Positions 1 to 9,340 are shown, counted from the stretch's first letter. The stretch: 64,000 nucleotides of DNA from Salegentibacter lacus (GCF_020164555.1 NZ_JAIQZB010000003.1:185938-249937); one strand, 5' to 3'. Numbers and translations: made by a program. Notes: generated by a model not told the origin, from the sequence alone.

Positions 1-2124
1 AAATATGGTGGCTGGCGTTGGTTAGAAAGCACGGTAACCAACCTTATGGACGATCCCGCTGTAAAAGGCTTTGTCGCAAATTCCAGGGATGTTACCGAAA
101 AATTGCGTTTTCAGGAACTGGAATATCTGGAGCGTAAGGTCTTGGAAATGAATTTTAAAAAGACTTCCCGATTAAAAGAAATTTTAAATTTTTATGTGCA
201 AAATCTGGAAAGGATAAATCCAAATGCCTATTTCGTAATTCAAAAACTTGAAAACGAGCAATTATATAGTTGGGCTTCAGGTAAAATTCAACCTGATTTA
301 ATACAAGCTTTGAATGAACAGGGAATAGAAGAAAAAGATAGAATTTGTTCAAGGCTTGATAAAGGTAAAGCTATTATTCATAAAATTGATGATGCTGGGA
401 ATTCTAATTTAAAATCTGTAGCCTTGGCAAATAAAATTGAATCTTGCTGGACTTATCCAATTATAGATTCAAAAGGAAATACTCTAGGGATTTTCACGAT
501 TTTTTATAAAAATGATTTTTTTCCTGAAGAAAAGCAGGAGCAAAGAAGTATTAAAAGATCGGTTGGGTTATTACAATTAATAATTGAATTTCAGTTAAAT
601 GAAATTGCTTTAAAACGCAGTAACCAGCGATATGAATTTGTAAATAAAGCTACCGAAGATGCCATTTATGACTGGGATGTAGTAAAAGACGAATTAAAAT
701 GGGGAGATGGATTCTATAAAATGCTTGGTCGCGATAGGGAAAACGGAACATTTCCACTTGAAAAATGGAGCGAACGCGTACATCCCGAAGAGATAACTGA
801 GGTTGTTAAAAGCTTAGAGGACAGTTTAAAGGATAAAAATAAGTATAAATGGGATTCTGAATATCTTTTTAGAAAAGCTGATGGCACTTATCTAAGTATA
901 ATTGATAATGGTTATATTATTAGAAGTGATGAAGGAAAGCCGGTAAGGATGATCGGGGTGCTGCGCGATATTTCTGATATTAAAGCATACGAAAAAGAAC
1001 TTGAAAGCGCGAATGAAAGATACCGGTATGTAACTAAAGCCACTTCAGATGCTATTTGGGATTATAATGTTGTTGACGGTAACTTATTTTGGGGCGCCGG
1101 TTTTGAGACTTTGTTTGGATATAGATTAAATGAGTTTAAGCCACAGCTATCTACTTGGTATAATAAAATTCATCCCGAAGACCTGGAAAGGGTTTTGGAT
1201 GGTTTCCAAAAGTTCATTCAAGGAGAAGAGACTATTTGGGAAGAAGAATACAGATACAGAAATGCACATGGAGAATATTTAGATGTTTTTGACAGAGGTT
1301 TTGTGGTGCGGGATAAAAAGGGAAAAGCCCTTAGGATAGTAGGTGCAATGCAAGATATTACCCGTAAAAAGCAATACGAGATCTCTCTAACAAAACTGAA
1401 TGCTGATTTAAAGGAAAGAGCTAAAGAGCTGGCAATATCAAATGCCGAACTGGAGCAATTTGCTTATGTTGCATCTCACGATCTCCAGGAACCGCTTCGT
1501 ATGGTAACCAGTTTTTTAACCCAATTAGAAAAAAAATATGCCGATGTACTAGATGAAAAAGCTTTGCTATATATAGATTTCGCAGTAGATGGTGCAAAAA
1601 GGATGCGTCAAATTATTCTAGATCTTTTAGAATTTTCGAGGGTAGGAAGAACCGAAGATAAGCTTGAAGATGTAGCTGTAGATGATATTTTAGATGAAAT
1701 AAAACATTTATACCGAAAAAGAATAGAAGAACGAAAAGTGAAAATAATAAGTAAGGACTTACCTGTTATAAAAGTTCCAAAAAGTCCTATCCGGCAGGTT
1801 TTTCAGAATATTATTAGTAATGCGATTAAATATAGTAAACAAGAGGTTAATCCTATAATTACAATAGATGCTATTGAAACCGAAGATTTCTGGAAATTTA
1901 GCATACAAGACAATGGTATTGGAATTGACAAGGAATATTTTGATCGTATATTTGTGATTTTTCAGCGTTTGCATCGTCGCGACGAATACTCCGGGACAGG
2001 AATGGGGCTGGCAGTAACGAAAAAAATTATCGAAAATCTTGGAGGACAAATTTGGGTGGAATCAGCTGAAGGAGAAGGAAGTAAATTTAATTTCAGCATT
2101 TCAAAAAAGATTGCAAAATTGTAA
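1..2124 (+). CDS. Multi-PAS/GAF sensor histidine kinase (5' end outside window)
   Basis: The frame is open from base 1, and the first codons (KYGGWRWLEST) already read as the end of a PAS domain, so the ATG at 46 is internal and the true start lies upstream. In order the visible product has the tail of one PAS domain, a GAF-like domain (nt about 100-600), two PAS_3-type domains (about 630-1000 and 1020-1370), a short coiled coil, a HisKA domain with the phospho-acceptor His at nt 1477-1479 (motif ASHDLQEPLR), and an HATPase_c domain with an N-box Asn (FQNIISNAIKYS), DNGIGID and GTGMGLAV. There is no transmembrane segment in the visible part and no receiver domain. It probably phosphorylates a separate regulator; the adjacent receiver-only gene 107 bp downstream is the natural partner. 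The ligand sensed is unknown. The HWE/PAS style resembles cytoplasmic light or redox sensing kinases, but that is only inference. Confidence 0.9.
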   Translation, partial: KYGGWRWLESTVTNLMDDPAVKGFVANSRDVTEKLRFQELEYLERKVLEMNFKKTSRLKEILNFYVQNLERINPNAYFVIQKLENEQLYSWASGKIQPDLIQALNEQGIEEKDRICSRLDKGKAIIHKIDDAGNSNLKSVALANKIESCWTYPIIDSKGNTLGIFTIFYKNDFFPEEKQEQRSIKRSVGLLQLIIEFQLNEIALKRSNQRYEFVNKATEDAIYDWDVVKDELKWGDGFYKMLGRDRENGTFPLEKWSERVHPEEITEVVKSLEDSLKDKNKYKWDSEYLFRKADGTYLSIIDNGYIIRSDEGKPVRMIGVLRDISDIKAYEKELESANERYRYVTKATSDAIWDYNVVDGNLFWGAGFETLFGYRLNEFKPQLSTWYNKIHPEDLERVLDGFQKFIQGEETIWEEEYRYRNAHGEYLDVFDRGFVVRDKKGKALRIVGAMQDITRKKQYEISLTKLNADLKERAKELAISNAELEQFAYVASHDLQEPLRMVTSFLTQLEKKYADVLDEKALLYIDFAVDGAKRMRQIILDLLEFSRVGRTEDKLEDVAVDDILDEIKHLYRKRIEERKVKIISKDLPVIKVPKSPIRQVFQNIISNAIKYSKQEVNPIITIDAIETEDFWKFSIQDNGIGIDKEYFDRIFVIFQRLHRRDEYSGTGMGLAVTKKIIENLGGQIWVESAEGEGSKFNFSISKKIAKL

Positions 2125-2231
2125 GAAATTTATTACAATTTTATGTATTTTAGGTTTGCCTTAGAAATGAGTTAGACGTTTTAGTTAATTCTCATTTAAA
2201 TCTGTATTTTTATTATTAAAATTTTCTAGCT

Positions 2232-2660
2232 ATGGAATCTATCCACATACTTTTAATTGAAGATAACGAGGGAGATATTCTTCTAACTTCTGAAGCACTT
2301 GAAGAAGGTAAAATTCTGAATAAATTAAGTGTGGTTAGAGATGGAAAAGAGGCTGTAGAATTTCTGAATAAAAAAGGTAATTTTAAAGAAATACAAATCC
2401 CAGACCTTGTTCTTTTGGACGTAAACTTACCAAAAATGAACGGTCACGAAGTGCTTAAATATATAAAACAGCACGAAGCCCTAAAAACAATACCAGTAAT
2501 AATGCTTACTACCTCCTCTTCGCAAGAAGATATTGATAGTTCTTACCGAAATTATGCAAATTGCTACATTACAAAACCCATAGAAGTAGGTGATTTTATG
2601 AAAGCCGTTAATCAAATTGAAGATTTCTGGGTGAATTTGGTAAAGCATCCTTCCAAATAA
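2232..2660 (+). CDS. Single-domain response regulator (Rcp1-like)
   Basis: 142 aa consisting only of a CheY-like receiver domain, with no output domain. The acidic pair is at E10-D11 (LLIEDNEGD), the phospho-acceptor Asp at D63 (LVLLDVNLPKMNG), the switch Thr at 93-94 (MLTTSSSQED) and the conserved Lys at 115 (ITKPIE). Family knowledge: receivers of the Rcp1 type pair with multi-PAS or phytochrome-like kinases and act by protein-protein contact. It sits 107 bp after the multi-PAS kinase on the same strand, so it is the likely phosphorelay partner. An AT-rich leader with its own start context makes independent transcription possible. Confidence 0.9.
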   Translation: MESIHILLIEDNEGDILLTSEALEEGKILNKLSVVRDGKEAVEFLNKKGNFKEIQIPDLVLLDVNLPKMNGHEVLKYIKQHEALKTIPVIMLTTSSSQEDIDSSYRNYANCYITKPIEVGDFMKAVNQIEDFWVNLVKHPSK

Positions 2661-2665
2661 TTATT

Positions 2666-2692
2666 TTTCCTAAAAATATAATTAATAGGAAA
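2666..2692 (+). terminator. Weak hairpin terminator after the response regulator
   Basis: TTTCCTA at 2666-2672 pairs with TAGGAAA at 2686-2692 around an A/T loop, followed by T-rich sequence. The stem is short and AT-rich, so this is a weak call. Confidence 0.35.
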
Positions 2693-2782
2693 TTTTAATT
2701 TTTTGTTAATTAAAATATCAATGCTTTGTTTTAACTTTTTGCCCTAAGCCTTATATTAGCCCCACAACTCCATGAACCACTT

Positions 2783-4645
2783 ATGAGCCAGGAAACGAAG
2801 TATACCGAAGATAATATACGGTCTTTAGACTGGAAAGAACATATTAGAATGCGTCCCGGGATGTACATTGGGAAGCTGGGTGACGGCTCCAGTGCCGACG
2901 ATGGGATCTATATTCTTCTCAAAGAAGTGCTGGATAACAGTATCGATGAATTTGTTATGGGCTCCGGCAAAACCATTGAGATCTCGGTGCAAAATCAGCG
3001 TGTTATTGTACGTGATTATGGTCGTGGGATTCCTCTAGGGAAAGTAGTGGATGTGGTTTCTAAAATGAATACCGGTGGAAAATACGATTCCCGTGCTTTT
3101 AAAAAATCGGTTGGACTTAACGGAGTTGGTACTAAAGCAGTAAATGCACTTTCGTCTTATTTTAGGGTAGAATCTTCCAGGGATAATAAATCTCACGCTG
3201 CCGAATTTGCCCAGGGTGAATTACAAGAAGAAGAACATTTAGATGAAACTTCCCGCCGACGCGGAACCAAAGTAACCTTTGTACCCGATGAGGTTATCTT
3301 TAAGAACTTCAAATTCAGAAATGAATACATAGAAAAAATGCTTAAAAATTATGTTTACCTGAATCCCGGGTTAACCATAATTTTTAACGGTGAAAAATTT
3401 TATTCCGAAAACGGACTTAAAGATCTTTTAAAAGATAGCATTCACGAAGATGAGCGTTTATATGAAATTATCCATATGCGCGGTGACGATATTGAAGTAG
3501 CTTTAACACATAGTAAAGCTCAGTACAGCGAAGAATATCATTCTTTCGTAAACGGGCAGAACACCTCTCAGGGGGGAACACACCTTGCCGCTTTTAGAGA
3601 AGCGATCGTAAAAACCATACGTGAGTTCTACGGTAAAAATTATGATGCCAGCGATATTAGAAAATCCATAGTTTCCGCCATTAGTATTAAAGTGATGGAA
3701 CCGGTTTTTGAAAGCCAGACCAAAACAAAGCTGGGTTCTACCGATATGGGTGGGGATATGCCTACAGTGCGGACTCACATAAACGATTTTCTAAAAACAC
3801 AACTGGATAATTACCTGCATAAAAATCAGGAAACGGCCGATAGGCTTCAGCGTAAAATATTACAGGCAGAAAGGGAACGAAAAGACCTTTCTGGAATTAG
3901 AAAACTGGCAAAAGACCGGGCTAAAAAAGCCAGTTTACACAATAAAAAATTACGTGATTGCCGTATTCATCTTGGAGACAGTAAAAAAGAACGCTACCTG
4001 GAAACTACTTTGTTTATTACCGAGGGAGACTCGGCGAGTGGTTCTATTACTAAATCCCGAGATGTGAATACACAGGCGGTTTTTAGTTTAAAAGGAAAAC
4101 CGTTGAACAGTTACGGCTTAAGCAAAAAGATCGTTTATGAAAATGAAGAATTCAATTTGCTGCAAGCCGCGCTTAATATTGAAGAATCACTAGCAGATCT
4201 CAGGTATAATAACATTGTGATCGCTACCGATGCCGATGTAGATGGAATGCATATCAGGTTGTTGTTAATTACATTTTTTCTGCAGTTTTTCCCTGAATTA
4301 ATCAAGGAAAATCATTTATATATTCTGCAAACACCATTATTCAGGGTTCGAAATAAGAAAGAAACAATTTATTGTTACAGCGAGACCGAAAGAAGAAATG
4401 CTGTAGACAAACTCACCGGAAAAGCAGAAATTACCCGATTTAAAGGTTTGGGTGAAATCTCTCCAGATGAATTCAAACATTTTATTGGGGATAATATTCG
4501 TTTAGATCCCGTGATGCTGGATAAAGAGAAATCTATAGACGAAATGCTTAATTTCTATATGGGAAAAAATACGCCAGACAGGCAGGAATTCATTATTGAT
4601 AACCTTAAAGTGGAACTTGATCTTATTGAAGAGTTAGGCTTATGA
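2783..4645 (+). CDS. parE: DNA topoisomerase IV subunit B
   Basis: 620-aa ATPase subunit of topoisomerase IV, which decatenates daughter chromosomes with ParC. The GHKL ATPase part shows [19 protein letters not shown] and the ATP lid [14 protein letters not shown]. The transducer domain follows. The TOPRIM domain shows EGDSASGS and [10 protein letters not shown], carrying the catalytic Glu and metal-binding Asp residues. Length and sequence are those of the ParE type found in Bacteroidota rather than GyrB. It heads an operon: its stop overlaps the next gene by four bases (ATGA), and parC follows that gene, which supports topoisomerase IV over gyrase. Start ATG at 2783 fits the family N-terminus. 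Confidence 0.95.
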   Translation: MSQETKYTEDNIRSLDWKEHIRMRPGMYIGKLGDGSSADDGIYILLKEVLDNSIDEFVMGSGKTIEISVQNQRVIVRDYGRGIPLGKVVDVVSKMNTGGKYDSRAFKKSVGLNGVGTKAVNALSSYFRVESSRDNKSHAAEFAQGELQEEEHLDETSRRRGTKVTFVPDEVIFKNFKFRNEYIEKMLKNYVYLNPGLTIIFNGEKFYSENGLKDLLKDSIHEDERLYEIIHMRGDDIEVALTHSKAQYSEEYHSFVNGQNTSQGGTHLAAFREAIVKTIREFYGKNYDASDIRKSIVSAISIKVMEPVFESQTKTKLGSTDMGGDMPTVRTHINDFLKTQLDNYLHKNQETADRLQRKILQAERERKDLSGIRKLAKDRAKKASLHNKKLRDCRIHLGDSKKERYLETTLFITEGDSASGSITKSRDVNTQAVFSLKGKPLNSYGLSKKIVYENEEFNLLQAALNIEESLADLRYNNIVIATDADVDGMHIRLLLITFFLQFFPELIKENHLYILQTPLFRVRNKKETIYCYSETERRNAVDKLTGKAEITRFKGLGEISPDEFKHFIGDNIRLDPVMLDKEKSIDEMLNFYMGKNTPDRQEFIIDNLKVELDLIEELGL

Positions 4646-5124
4646 GATTCACCAATAAGAATGAAGTAAAAGTAGTCCCTTCAATTTACATCGTTTTGGT
4701 GGCGATTTTCGTTACCAATATTTTTGTGAATATTGAGCTAATGAGTAGTGATGAACCGGTGAGGTTTAGTCATTACCTTCCTAATATAGTTGTGCTTTTG
4801 CTTGGTTTTTATGTGCATAGAATTGGGCAGAGTTTCGACTTTGATAGCGACGGCGAAACCCTAAATTTAAAAAACAACGGAGTCTTCTTCTCTAAATTTA
4901 TGGAATACCGCGTGAAGAAAGCCGAATTTCCAAAGAGAAAACTCGGCAAATTCAGGTTTAGTGATTACTTTTTTTATTCCGCAATAACAATTTATATAAG
5001 TTCACGCAGAAGACGTGGCTACAAAAAATATACTTTTAACACTACTTTTCTAACCCGTAAGAAGAAGCGTGGCATGATAGCTTCGATGCAGAAAATAGTA
5101 GACAATCAAAAAACAACAGCTTAA
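4642..5124 (+). CDS. Small membrane protein between parE and parC
   Basis: 160 aa with two predicted transmembrane segments (about residues 13-31 and 45-62) and a basic C-terminal half ([16 protein letters not shown]) that should face the cytoplasm. It overlaps parE by four bases at its start and parC by one base at its end, so its translation is coupled to both topoisomerase IV subunits. I do not recognise a family. The position suggests a flavobacterial hypothetical carried in the parEC operon; a role in placing topoisomerase IV at the membrane would be a guess. Confidence 0.75.
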   Translation: MRFTNKNEVKVVPSIYIVLVAIFVTNIFVNIELMSSDEPVRFSHYLPNIVVLLLGFYVHRIGQSFDFDSDGETLNLKNNGVFFSKFMEYRVKKAEFPKRKLGKFRFSDYFFYSAITIYISSRRRRGYKKYTFNTTFLTRKKKRGMIASMQKIVDNQKTTA

Positions 5125-7769
5125 TGGAAGACAACCAGGAAGAAGCTAAAGATGAACATTTAGAGCAACCAAAAGAAGAGCTTATAAAGGTAACCGGAAT
5201 GTATAAAGACTGGTTTCTGGATTATGCTTCTTATGTGATTCTTGAACGTGCGGTACCTGCCATGGAAGATGGGTTTAAACCTGTGCAGCGCCGCATCATG
5301 CATTCTATGAAAGATCTGGACGATGGCCGTTACAATAAAGTAGCGAATATCGTTGGGCATACCATGCAGTATCACCCGCACGGCGATGCCAGTATTGGTG
5401 ATGCCATGGTGCAAATAGGCCAAAAGGATATTCTTATCGATACGCAGGGAAACTGGGGAAATATTCTAACAGGAGACCGTTCTGCTGCTCCAAGGTATAT
5501 TGAAGCCCGCTTGTCTAAATTCGCGCTGGAGGTTTTATTTAATCCGAAGTTAACCGAATGGCAACTCTCTTATGATGGGAGAAAGAAAGAGCCCGTAAAT
5601 CTGCCGGTAAAATTTCCAATGTTACTAGCACAGGGAGCCGAAGGGATTGCGGTAGGTTTAAGTACCCGAGTACTTCCGCATAATTTTAATGAACTTATAG
5701 ATGCGTCTATAAGACATTTAAAAGGTAAAAAATTCACGATATTCCCCGATTTTCCAACCGGAGGCATTGCCGATATTTCCAATTATAATGACGGAAAACG
5801 CGGTGGCCGGGTTAGAGTGCGGGCAAAGATTAGTCAGTATGATAAAAATACCCTGGCTATTACTGAAATTCCCTACGGAACCACAACTACTACTTTGATT
5901 GATTCTATTTTAAAGGCGAACGATAAGGGAAAAATCAAGGTTAAAAAGATTGAGGATAACACCGCAGCCGAAGTGGAGATCCTTATTCATTTACCAAATA
6001 ATATTTCTCCAGACAGAACTATAGATGCGCTTTATGCATTTACTTCCTGTGAGAATTCCATCGCACCGCTAGGTTGTGTAATTATTGACAATAAACCAAT
6101 CTTCCTTGGAGTTTCAGAAATTTTAAGAAGCTCTACAGATCATACGCTTCATTTATTAAAAAGAGAATTAGAGATTACGCTCGAGGAACTAGAAGAGCAA
6201 TGGCATTTTTCTTCTTTAGAGCGAATTTTTATTGAAAAACGGATTTACCGCGAAATTGAAGAAGAAGAAACCTGGGATGGTGTGATCAATGCGATAGACG
6301 AAGGTTTAAAACCACATATAAAACACTTGAAACGTGCCGTAACCCGCGACGATATTACAAGGCTTACCGAAATTAGAATTAAAAGAATTTCAAAATTCGA
6401 TTTAGATAAAGCACAGCAGAAGATTGAAGCCCTGGAAGATGAGATCGCAAAGGTAAAACACCATTTAGACCATTTGGTAGAGTATGCTATTGCGTATTTT
6501 ACAAAACTTAAAAAAGATTACGGTCAGGATAAAGATCGAAAAACAGAGCTTCGCATTTTTGATGATATCGAAGCGACTAAAGTGGTTATTAGAAATTCTA
6601 AACTTTATGTGAACCGTAAAGAAGGATTTATTGGCACTGCGCTTAAGAAAGACGAATATGTTACCGATTGTAGTGATATAGACGATATAATTTGTTTCAC
6701 TGCGGACGGAAAGATGATGGTTACAAAGGTAGATAGCAAAACCTTTATCGGGAAAGACATAATTCACGTTGCTATTTTTAAGAAAAAAGATAAGCGTACA
6801 ATTTATAATTTGATCTACCGCGATGGTAAGGCTGGTGCATCTTATATTAAGCGTTTTTCGGTTACTTCAATAACAAGAGACAAAGAATACGATTTGTCAC
6901 AAGGAAAAAAAGACTCGAAAGTACATTATTTCTCAGCAAATCCTAATGGTGAAGCAGAAGTGGTGACTATTTTCTTAAGACAGGTAGGTAGCATCAAAAA
7001 ATTGAAATTTGATTTAGACTTTGCCGATATGCTTATTAAAGGTAGAAATGTAAAAGGTAATATCGTTACCAAATATGCCGTAAAACGCGTAGAATTAAAA
7101 GAAGAAGGAGTTTCTACTTTAAAACCCAGGAGAATCTGGTTTGATGAAACCGTAAAAAGATTGAATGTTGATGAACGTGGAGAACTTCTTGGAGAGTTTA
7201 GAGGAGAAGATCGTATTTTGATCATTACCCAGGACGGAGTTGCAAAGACCATAATTCCCGAACTCACCACCCGTTTTGATGAAGAGATGGTAGTGCTGGA
7301 AAAATGGATGCCGAAAAAACCAATTTCAGCAATTTACTGGGAACCCGAAAAAGAGCGTTTCTATGTGAAGCGATTTTTAATTGAAAATCCTGAGAGGGAA
7401 GAGAAGTTTATAAGCGAACATGAAAACTCTTATTTAGAACTTGTTTCTACCGATTATTACCCACAAGCGGAAATAGTTTTCTCCAAACAACGTGGAAAAG
7501 AGCAACGCCCTAATGAGGAAGTTAATATTGAAGAATTCATTTCGGTAAAGGGTATTAAGGCTCTTGGAAACCAGCTAACTACTGATAAAGTAAAGCAAAT
7601 AAATCCTTTAGAACCATTACCTTACGAAGAGGAAGAAGATGTTCCGGCTGAAGAGATTGAAGTAGTAGAAGAGGAGTCAGTTTCCGAAGAAAAAAATAAG
7701 CTGAATATTGTGCGTAAAAAAGATGATTCCGGAGATTCAGAAAGCCAGACTAAATTATTTGATGAGTAA
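5124..7769 (+). CDS. parC: DNA topoisomerase IV subunit A
   Basis: 881-aa breakage-reunion subunit. The catalytic Tyr is Y125 in AAPRYIEARLSK. The winged-helix recognition region reads YHPHGDASIGDAM, so the position equivalent to E. coli ParC Ser80 is Ala89 and that of Glu84 is Asp93; this matches what I know of Bacteroidota ParC and is not evidence of acquired resistance. A coiled-coil tower (about 420-480) and a beta-pinwheel C-terminal domain follow, with an acidic low-complexity tail (about 825-881). No canonical GyrA box (QRRGGKG) is present, in keeping with ParC. ATG at 5124 overlaps the previous stop by one base, and mscL begins directly after its stop. Confidence 0.95.
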   Translation: MEDNQEEAKDEHLEQPKEELIKVTGMYKDWFLDYASYVILERAVPAMEDGFKPVQRRIMHSMKDLDDGRYNKVANIVGHTMQYHPHGDASIGDAMVQIGQKDILIDTQGNWGNILTGDRSAAPRYIEARLSKFALEVLFNPKLTEWQLSYDGRKKEPVNLPVKFPMLLAQGAEGIAVGLSTRVLPHNFNELIDASIRHLKGKKFTIFPDFPTGGIADISNYNDGKRGGRVRVRAKISQYDKNTLAITEIPYGTTTTTLIDSILKANDKGKIKVKKIEDNTAAEVEILIHLPNNISPDRTIDALYAFTSCENSIAPLGCVIIDNKPIFLGVSEILRSSTDHTLHLLKRELEITLEELEEQWHFSSLERIFIEKRIYREIEEEETWDGVINAIDEGLKPHIKHLKRAVTRDDITRLTEIRIKRISKFDLDKAQQKIEALEDEIAKVKHHLDHLVEYAIAYFTKLKKDYGQDKDRKTELRIFDDIEATKVVIRNSKLYVNRKEGFIGTALKKDEYVTDCSDIDDIICFTADGKMMVTKVDSKTFIGKDIIHVAIFKKKDKRTIYNLIYRDGKAGASYIKRFSVTSITRDKEYDLSQGKKDSKVHYFSANPNGEAEVVTIFLRQVGSIKKLKFDLDFADMLIKGRNVKGNIVTKYAVKRVELKEEGVSTLKPRRIWFDETVKRLNVDERGELLGEFRGEDRILIITQDGVAKTIIPELTTRFDEEMVVLEKWMPKKPISAIYWEPEKERFYVKRFLIENPEREEKFISEHENSYLELVSTDYYPQAEIVFSKQRGKEQRPNEEVNIEEFISVKGIKALGNQLTTDKVKQINPLEPLPYEEEEDVPAEEIEVVEEESVSEEKNKLNIVRKKDDSGDSESQTKLFDE

Positions 7770-8225
7770 ATGAGTATTTTAAAGGAGTTCAAGGAATTTG
7801 CCATAAAGGGGAATATGGTAGATATGGCCGTGGGGATCATCATCGGGACGGCATTTAATTCGGTTGTTAATACCCTGGTTAAAGAGGTGGTAATGCCTCC
7901 CTTAAGCCTAATGACCGATGGTATTGAATTCGCTAATAAGAAATGGGTGCTTAGGGAAGGCGTTGCAGAAGCTGAGGGCGTGACACTTGTAGAAGAAGTG
8001 GCCGTAGGTTATGGTGCTTTAATTGAATCTCTAATGGATTTTCTGATAATAGGTCTCACTATTTTCCTGGTTATAAAATTTATGAACCGTTTTAGAAAAA
8101 AAGCTGAAAATCCAGAGGATAAGCGGGAAGTTACCCCAAAAGATATTGAACTTCTATCTAAAATGAACCATCTTATGGAAGAACAAAATCAATTGCTTAA
8201 AAATAACTTTTCAGAAAGGAAATAG
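7770..8225 (+). CDS. mscL: Large-conductance mechanosensitive channel MscL
   Basis: 151 aa. MscL forms a homopentameric inner-membrane pore that opens under membrane tension and releases solutes on hypo-osmotic shock. The N-terminal helix and TM1 are typical (LKEFKEFAIKGNMVDMAVGI, then IIGTAFNSVVNTLV), TM2 lies at about 86-109 (DFLIIGLTIFLVIKFMNRF), and a charged C-terminal helix bundle follows. The periplasmic loop carries an acidic stretch (REGVAEAEGV). Its ATG follows the parC stop with no spacer, so it is the last gene of the topoisomerase IV operon, an unusual place for an osmotic safety valve. Confidence 0.95.
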   Translation: MSILKEFKEFAIKGNMVDMAVGIIIGTAFNSVVNTLVKEVVMPPLSLMTDGIEFANKKWVLREGVAEAEGVTLVEEVAVGYGALIESLMDFLIIGLTIFLVIKFMNRFRKKAENPEDKREVTPKDIELLSKMNHLMEEQNQLLKNNFSERK

Positions 8226-8227
8226 TC

Positions 8228-8602
8228 TTATTTAACGCGGTCTACCTGGCCGCGTTGCTTTTTATCCTGCCCAACAATACCATATTCAAAAGTATAGCCG
8301 TCTTTATTAGTGGTGAGTATCTTGATATGAATAGGTTTTTCTTCCGCCATGCTTTTGGGATTAACATTTTTGAGGATATACTCACAGTCATTAATCCATC
8401 TAACCGATGAGGTATCCGATTTCCCCTGGAATTTATCAATTTCTATAGAATCGTTCCTTATAAAGGTAGAGGTGGCTAATTCGCCGTTTAAATAGGTTTT
8501 ATATTCAAATGTGCCGGTTTTAAAGTCGGCGCAATTTCTTTCCGGCTCAAAACAGCCTGTGAAAATAAAAAGTAGGCTAAATATCGCTATAAGCTTCTTC
8601 AT
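8228..8602 (-). CDS. Small lipoprotein of unknown function
   Basis: 124 aa when started at the ATG whose signal peptide reads MKKLIAIFSLLFIFTGC; the lipobox Cys is residue 17. A longer open frame extends to 8860, but that part runs antisense to the regulator gene's frame and has no protein character, so the inner start is preferred. The mature part (CFEPERNCADFKTGTFEY onward) is a small beta-rich domain with three further Cys. It resembles the short DNA-topoisomerase-IV-linked lipoproteins seen in flavobacteria, judged only on position and size. It may be co-transcribed with the XRE gene 49 bp upstream. Confidence 0.75.
   Translation of the reverse strand: MKKLIAIFSLLFIFTGCFEPERNCADFKTGTFEYKTYLNGELATSTFIRNDSIEIDKFQGKSDTSSVRWINDCEYILKNVNPKSMAEEKPIHIKILTTNKDGYTFEYGIVGQDKKQRGQVDRVK
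8234..8264 (+). terminator. Terminator of the parE-mscL operon, inside a convergent gene
   Basis: AACGCGG (8234-8240) pairs with CCGCGTT (8250-8256) across a 9-base loop, followed by GCTTTTT. The hairpin lies within the last codons of the opposing lipoprotein gene, so terminator and coding sequence share DNA. Confidence 0.6.
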
Positions 8603-8651
8603 AATGGCAATTTCTTTTGAATTGCAAAATAAGCCTATTTTCTTCGGACTG

Positions 8652-9062
8652 TCAATTTTCAAAGGCCTCAAAAGTACCATCTTCATAAAAAATAACAATT
8701 TTTCTAATGGGTTTACTTTTTCCCTGCTGCGGAAAAGAGAATGGCATTTCATTCTTTTCGGGACTACTTTCCTTTTGTTGAATAGAAGCGGTAGGAGTTG
8801 GTTGTTTTTCTTCAGGTTGTGGGCTAGGTTTTTCAGAAGGAGGGAAACCTCCTTTTCCATTCAGAAGCCAGTACAATTCCACTTCGGGAAAAGACTTTAC
8901 AACCTTCATCACAAAATCTAAACTCGGCTTATTTCTACCCGATAAAATGTGGGAAATAGAAGAGCGTCCAACTTCAATTTTATCGGCGAAACCAGCAGCC
9001 GATAACTCATAAAACTCAAGGATTTTATGCAAGCGTTTGGAAAAGTCTTCCGTGTTTACCAT
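8652..9062 (-). CDS. XRE-family HTH transcriptional regulator
   Basis: 136 aa. An N-terminal helix-turn-helix domain (residues 8-68) contains SAAGFADKIEVGRSSISHIL, the recognition helix being in GRSSISHILSGRNKPS; LYWLLNGKGGF closes the domain. A Pro/Gln/Glu-rich linker (75-110) leads to a short C-terminal strand region (KIVIFYEDGTFEAFEN), possibly a dimer or partner interface. Its start codon lies inside one of six TTAC-N4-GTAA sites spread across the divergent spacer, which points to autoregulation and control of the carboxypeptidase. The family is abundant in flavobacteria and resembles phage repressors, but there are no phage genes here. Confidence 0.85.
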   Translation of the reverse strand: MVNTEDFSKRLHKILEFYELSAAGFADKIEVGRSSISHILSGRNKPSLDFVMKVVKSFPEVELYWLLNGKGGFPPSEKPSPQPEEKQPTPTASIQQKESSPEKNEMPFSFPQQGKSKPIRKIVIFYEDGTFEAFEN

Positions 9063-9338
9063 TGTAAATTCTATTATAGAAAATTGCTATTTACAAATGT
9101 AATCAAACCCTAAATAGCCTGCAAATTACAATTGTAATTAATTTAAAAAGTATGAATTATAACTTTATTTAAAGTGTTTTAACTTACTAAAAGTAAGATA
9201 AGTATTATTTAAAAATAACTGCATAGGATTTATTCCATGCAAGATGTCTAATGAAACGAATCATTGTTTACACTTGTAACTAACAAAAGTGAATTGATCT
9301 GTTTACAATTGTGAAATTTGTATTGTTTACTTTTGTAA
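9056..9338. promoter_or_regulatory. Array of TTAC-N4-GTAA inverted repeats between divergent genes
   Basis: Five exact copies lie at 9056-9067, 9091-9102, 9126-9137, 9268-9279 and 9327-9338, and one copy with a single mismatch (GTGA) at 9303-9314. A relaxed copy with a five-base spacer is at 9184-9196. Steps of 35 bp separate sites 1-2, 2-3 and 4-5. The copy at 9126 extends to a perfect 16-bp palindrome (AATTACAATTGTAATT), and that at 9327 to GTTTAC-TTTT-GTAAAC. The first covers the regulator's start codon; the last ends two bases before the carboxypeptidase ATG. Such sites fit a dimeric HTH repressor; the XRE protein is the obvious candidate, by inference. Confidence 0.8.
9309..9335 (+). promoter_or_regulatory. 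Candidate Bacteroidota promoter of the M14 carboxypeptidase gene
   Basis: TACTTTTG (9328-9335) matches the -7 consensus TAnnTTTG, with TTG at 9309-9311 sixteen bases upstream as a possible -33 box. If used, transcription would begin near the ATG at 9341, giving an almost leaderless mRNA, and the operator at 9327-9338 would cover the -7 box. Confidence 0.35.
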
Positions 9339-9340
9339 AC

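Noticed and set aside
5124..7769. Annotation as GyrA
   Set aside because: No GyrA box; operon context and parE partner indicate topoisomerase IV.
8603..8860. N-terminal extension of the lipoprotein frame
   Set aside because: It is antisense to the XRE gene's frame and begins before a clear signal peptide at 8602; no family match.
8511..8921. Plus-strand open frame opposite the lipoprotein and XRE genes
   Set aside because: Shadow frame with poor composition over genes with recognised domains.
9311..9340. GTG start extending the M14 peptidase
   Set aside because: It would translate operator and promoter DNA, and the ATG at 9341 fits the family.
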